Shown one piece after another: positions 61,950 to 64,000 of a stretch of 64,000 bases of DNA (positions are counted from its first letter, which is position 1; every line of letters begins with the position of its first letter). A program made the translations under genes and the position numbers. Source of the stretch: Merismopedia glauca CCAP 1448/3. GTDB taxonomy: Bacteria; Cyanobacteriota; Cyanobacteriia; Cyanobacteriales; CCAP-1448. Where the stretch lies: assembly GCF_003003775.1 (NCBI RefSeq), contig NZ_PVWJ01000004.1, positions 1-64,000 on the forward strand, in the 5' to 3' direction. Under the pieces are notes generated by a model, which was given only the letters and a program-made list of their open reading frames with translations, was not told the origin of the DNA and did not search any database.

Positions 61950-61979
61950 ATCAACAATCAACAATCAACAATCAACAAT
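61950..61979. repeat. Heptamer array (ATCAACA) before the CbiG-like gene
   Basis: About four units, in frame with the downstream gene if the upstream TTG start is used, where it would encode NNQQSTINN. Confidence 0.8.
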
Positions 61980-61994
61980 AGAGTTATTTTTCAG

Positions 61995-62429
61995 GTGGAA
62001 TGTAGATCTAAAGTTTTCTGGATTGGGATTGGTTGTCAAAGAGGAACGCCAAAGTCAGTTATTGAAACGGCTATTGTAGAGGTATTTGCTAATCATCATC
62101 TTGCCATAGATAGAATTAAGGGTGTCGCTACCATCGATTCTAAGGCTGATGAAGTAGGTTTAGTAGAATTTTGCCGCGATCGCAATTTACCTTTAGTTAC
62201 CTTTTCTACAGAATTACTTAAAAGTATCAATGTGCCTAATTCTTCTCAGATTGTAAGTGCCAGAATGGGAACATTTAGTGTTGCCGAAGCAGCCGCGATT
62301 TGTGCGGCAAAATCAGATCTAATAGTTCCTAAACAGATTTTTAAGCAAGTAGGTGAAGTCGGTGCAGTGACAGTAGCGATCGCGCGCAGCAGTATTACTT
62401 CTTTTCGGGAATACCAAACCAAAAATTGA
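61995..62429 (+). CDS. CbiG C-terminal-domain protein (cobalamin biosynthesis)
   Basis: The sequence matches the C-terminal domain of CbiG (cobalt-precorrin-5A hydrolase): FWIGIGCQRGTPKSVIETAI, then RIKGVATIDSKADEVGLVEF and SVAEAAAICAAK, with VGAVTVAIARS near the end. The central and N-terminal CbiG domains are missing. The frame is open upstream to a TTG at 61863, but that part is a heptamer array with atypical residues, so I prefer the GTG at 61995 (144 residues). No other cob or cbi genes lie nearby. Stand-alone CbiG_C proteins are common in cyanobacteria. Confidence 0.75.
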   Translation: MECRSKVFWIGIGCQRGTPKSVIETAIVEVFANHHLAIDRIKGVATIDSKADEVGLVEFCRDRNLPLVTFSTELLKSINVPNSSQIVSARMGTFSVAEAAAICAAKSDLIVPKQIFKQVGEVGAVTVAIARSSITSFREYQTKN

Positions 62430-62547
62430 CAAACTTATTATAGACAAAAATAGGGGAGAATTTATTTCTCCCCCAAATATACTTGCGATTTTAGGTTGGC
62501 GATCCGAGCAGATTGAAGATAAACTTTAGCCAATATATCTCAGGTAT

Positions 62548-62913
62548 TTACTTTGACTCATTGTCTAAAATTTGACGAATTCGACGCTCTAATAAATCTA
62601 CATCTAAACCGCATTCATCGCGGTTAATTCGGCGCACAGTCGAATTAACATTACCCAAATCTACTAATAAATCTTGAAGGATTTCCTGTTGCTGACGTGC
62701 TTGAGTAACTTCACGGGGTTCTTGTACTAAATCGCGCACGATCGTATCTTCGGCTCTTGAGGCAACAATTGGGTGAATTTGTCCTTCCAGATGAACGATA
62801 GTGCGTCGTCCAGGCCCTCTGTCTTCTTCAATTGGCATTACTGATGTCACTCGATCCGAACGCACGTACTTGCCAAATCCTAAATGAACTAGCACTGATG
62901 GTTGTATTTTCAT
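62548..62913 (-). CDS. RemA/RemB-like (DUF370) protein, probable
   Basis: This 121-residue protein has an N-terminal VLVHLGFGKYVRSDRVTSVM and GRRTIVHL...IVASRAEDTI, which resemble DUF370 regulators such as RemA and RemB that control matrix genes in Bacillus. The C-terminal helix-rich extension (QARQQQEILQDLLVDLGNVN to LLERRIRQIL) is not part of that family. Many cyanobacteria carry a similar small protein of unknown role. DNA binding is possible but inferred. Confidence 0.55.
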   Translation of the reverse strand: MKIQPSVLVHLGFGKYVRSDRVTSVMPIEEDRGPGRRTIVHLEGQIHPIVASRAEDTIVRDLVQEPREVTQARQQQEILQDLLVDLGNVNSTVRRINRDECGLDVDLLERRIRQILDNESK

Positions 62914-63054
62914 ACAATTATAAGTTTCTTGTTTATTAATTATATTTTAGAATATTATCTGAGGTGTTTATACATTAAAATTAAACGGGTTCCACCACAG
63001 GAAAAGTAGTAATTTACCGTTGTAAAAATTTCAGTCAATCTCAAGTTTATTTAT

Positions 63055-63630
63055 ATGACAGCAATAGTAATTAATTTACCAGCGATCGCTCAATTTAATG
63101 ACGAACAATTCTATCAATTATGCCAAGCTAACTCAGATTTAAAGCTGGAACTTAGTGCAGTAGGAGAATTAATTGTTATGCCACCCACTGGAGGAATAAC
63201 TGGCAAACGTAATTCCGATATTATTGCGGATTTAGTAATTTGGAATCGACGAACTGGTTTGGGTGTAGTTTTTGATTCTTCTACGGTATTTAAACTTCCT
63301 AATGGTGCTAATCGTTCTCCAGATGCCGCGTGGATTCCTCTAGATAAATGGAATGCTTTAACATCAGAACAACAGGAAAAATTCTTGCCTCTTTGTCCAG
63401 ATTTTGTCATTGAATTACGTTCTCCCAGTGACTCTTTGAAGACTCTTCAAAATAAAATGCAAGAGTTTATCGATAATGGCACTGTTTTAGGTTGGTTAAT
63501 TAATCCTCAAGCTCGACAAGTAGAAATCTATCATCAAAGTAGAGAAAAAGAGGTTTTAGAACACCCGATTAATGTGTTAGGAGAAAATGTTTTACCTGGA
63601 TTTGTGTTTAATTTACAACTAATTTGGTAG
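63055..63630 (+). CDS. Uma2-family protein (DUF820)
   Basis: This is the second DUF820 member in the window (191 residues). The order of motifs is as expected: LKLELSAVGELIVMPPTGG, NRSPDAAWIPLDKWNAL, PDFVIELRSPSDSLKTLQNK and GWLINPQARQVEIY. The core acidic residues and Lys of the PD-(D/E)xK fold are present. It differs clearly from the copy at 5.2 kb, so it is not a recent duplicate. It is monocistronic and followed by a repeat element. Confidence 0.88.
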   Translation: MTAIVINLPAIAQFNDEQFYQLCQANSDLKLELSAVGELIVMPPTGGITGKRNSDIIADLVIWNRRTGLGVVFDSSTVFKLPNGANRSPDAAWIPLDKWNALTSEQQEKFLPLCPDFVIELRSPSDSLKTLQNKMQEFIDNGTVLGWLINPQARQVEIYHQSREKEVLEHPINVLGENVLPGFVFNLQLIW

Positions 63631-63653
63631 CAAAAGTTGTCAAGCAAATTATA

Positions 63654-63760
63654 ATAGACCTCTTGCATAAATACTAGAATTGTTAGTTGAGTCAAGGAAG
63701 AAGGAAGAGGGAAGAAGTAGGAAGGGATCGATTTCTCAAATACTTTTGCAAGAGATCTAA
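63654..63760. repeat. Inverted-repeat (MITE-like) element with AGGAAGA arrays
   Basis: The left end ATAGACCTCTTGCATAAATA is imperfectly inverted at the right end (TACTTTTGCAAGAGATCTAA, 63741-63760). The interior contains TTAGTTGAGTCAAGGAAGAA and short AAGGAAG/AGGGAAG units. It matches, inverted, the repeat at 41523-41612. There is no coding capacity. Confidence 0.7.
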
Positions 63761-63842
63761 TTTAAACCTTTGTGGAGTAGGCATTATCCCTGTTTCAGTT
63801 ATAAACTTTAGAGGTAAGACAATTTACTATAATTTACTGATA

Positions 63843-64000
63843 ATGCGAGTTTCCTCCTTCAAGTGCTTTACCGCTAAGTTATTCAAAGCGCTACTGATAC
63901 TAACTGTAGCCATAACAATTTGGCTGCATCTGCAACCCGCTCAAGCTTTTGATAAAATGTATCCGCCACCGCTATCCTTTAGCAATGCTCAATTGATGGG
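63843..64000 (+). CDS. Start of a secreted protein, probably pentapeptide-repeat, cut by the window end
   Basis: The first 52 residues are visible. A basic N-terminus and hydrophobic core (LLILTVAITIWLHL) end in QPAQA/FDKM, a good signal peptide with cleavage at about residue 35. The mature part starts FDKMYPPPLSFSNAQL, which resembles the beginning of lumenal pentapeptide-repeat proteins of cyanobacteria. The repeats themselves lie beyond the window, so this is a tentative call. Confidence 0.5.
   Translation, partial: MRVSSFKCFTAKLFKALLILTVAITIWLHLQPAQAFDKMYPPPLSFSNAQLM

Noticed and set aside
60966-62429. Resistance or defence island suspected from the beta-lactamase gene
   Set aside because: No recombinase, integron site or other defence gene is present; the neighbours are housekeeping or unknown genes.

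Overview
The window is chromosomal DNA of a cyanobacterium. The diagnostic genes are the photosystem II cluster psbE-psbF-psbL-psbJ with ycf48 and rubA, plus psbO, ndhC-ndhK-ndhJ, ndhD, nblA, ldpA, flv3-flv1 and a cyanobacterial RNase E. The octamer GCGATCGC (HIP1) occurs dozens of times, in genes and between them, which is a cyanobacterial signature. The sequence is moderately AT-rich. The genus cannot be decided from what is here. No rRNA, tRNA, CRISPR array, intact insertion sequence, prophage or biosynthetic cluster was recognised.

Layout. 0-5 kb: a truncated gene, two unknown proteins, then ldpA overlapping an R3H-domain ATPase. 5-12.5 kb: a Uma2 protein, a repeat element, a membrane protein, a DUF1997 protein, the rne-rnhB pair and a cysteine desulfurase. 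12.4-14.5 kb: a decayed toxin-antitoxin pair and a secreted protein made of nine near-identical ELWKSNGT repeats. 14.8-20.7 kb: anmK, a Ser/Thr kinase, nblA and a DUF4912 protein. 21-27 kb: TPR and HD proteins, aroA with two tiny downstream genes, and a probable outer-membrane barrel. 27.5-34.6 kb: the photosynthesis and respiration block (ndhD, psbJLFE, ycf48, rubA on the minus strand; ndhCKJ on the plus strand). 34.7-39 kb: a lipoprotein, a probable tnpB/IS605 right-end remnant, sigF-like sigma factor and psbO. 39.6-46.7 kb: a phosphohexomutase, a variant leucine-rich-repeat protein and a three-gene iron(III) ABC importer. 46.8-49.7 kb: a large CheB-CheR-PAS-histidine kinase. 50-59 kb: class II aldolase, minCDE, a bacterioferritin-like protein and the flavodiiron pair flv3-flv1. 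59-64 kb: coaX, an unknown gene, a class D beta-lactamase, a CbiG C-terminal-domain protein, a RemA/RemB-like protein, a second Uma2 protein and the start of a probable pentapeptide-repeat protein.

Most genes serve oxygenic photosynthesis and its protection: PSII assembly and stability, NDH-1 cyclic flow, Flv1/Flv3 oxygen photoreduction, phycobilisome degradation, iron import and storage. The rest is carbon metabolism, cell division, RNA decay and cofactor synthesis.

The least ordinary signal is not a gene. Families of 7- and 8-bp tandem arrays, and MITE-like elements built around them, are scattered through the window. Copies of one element differ mainly in array copy number, and several genes have their ends, starts or interiors built from this repeat DNA (HD protein, FutB, CoaX, possibly CbiG, and the leader of flv1). 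No clearly new defence or biosynthetic system was found.
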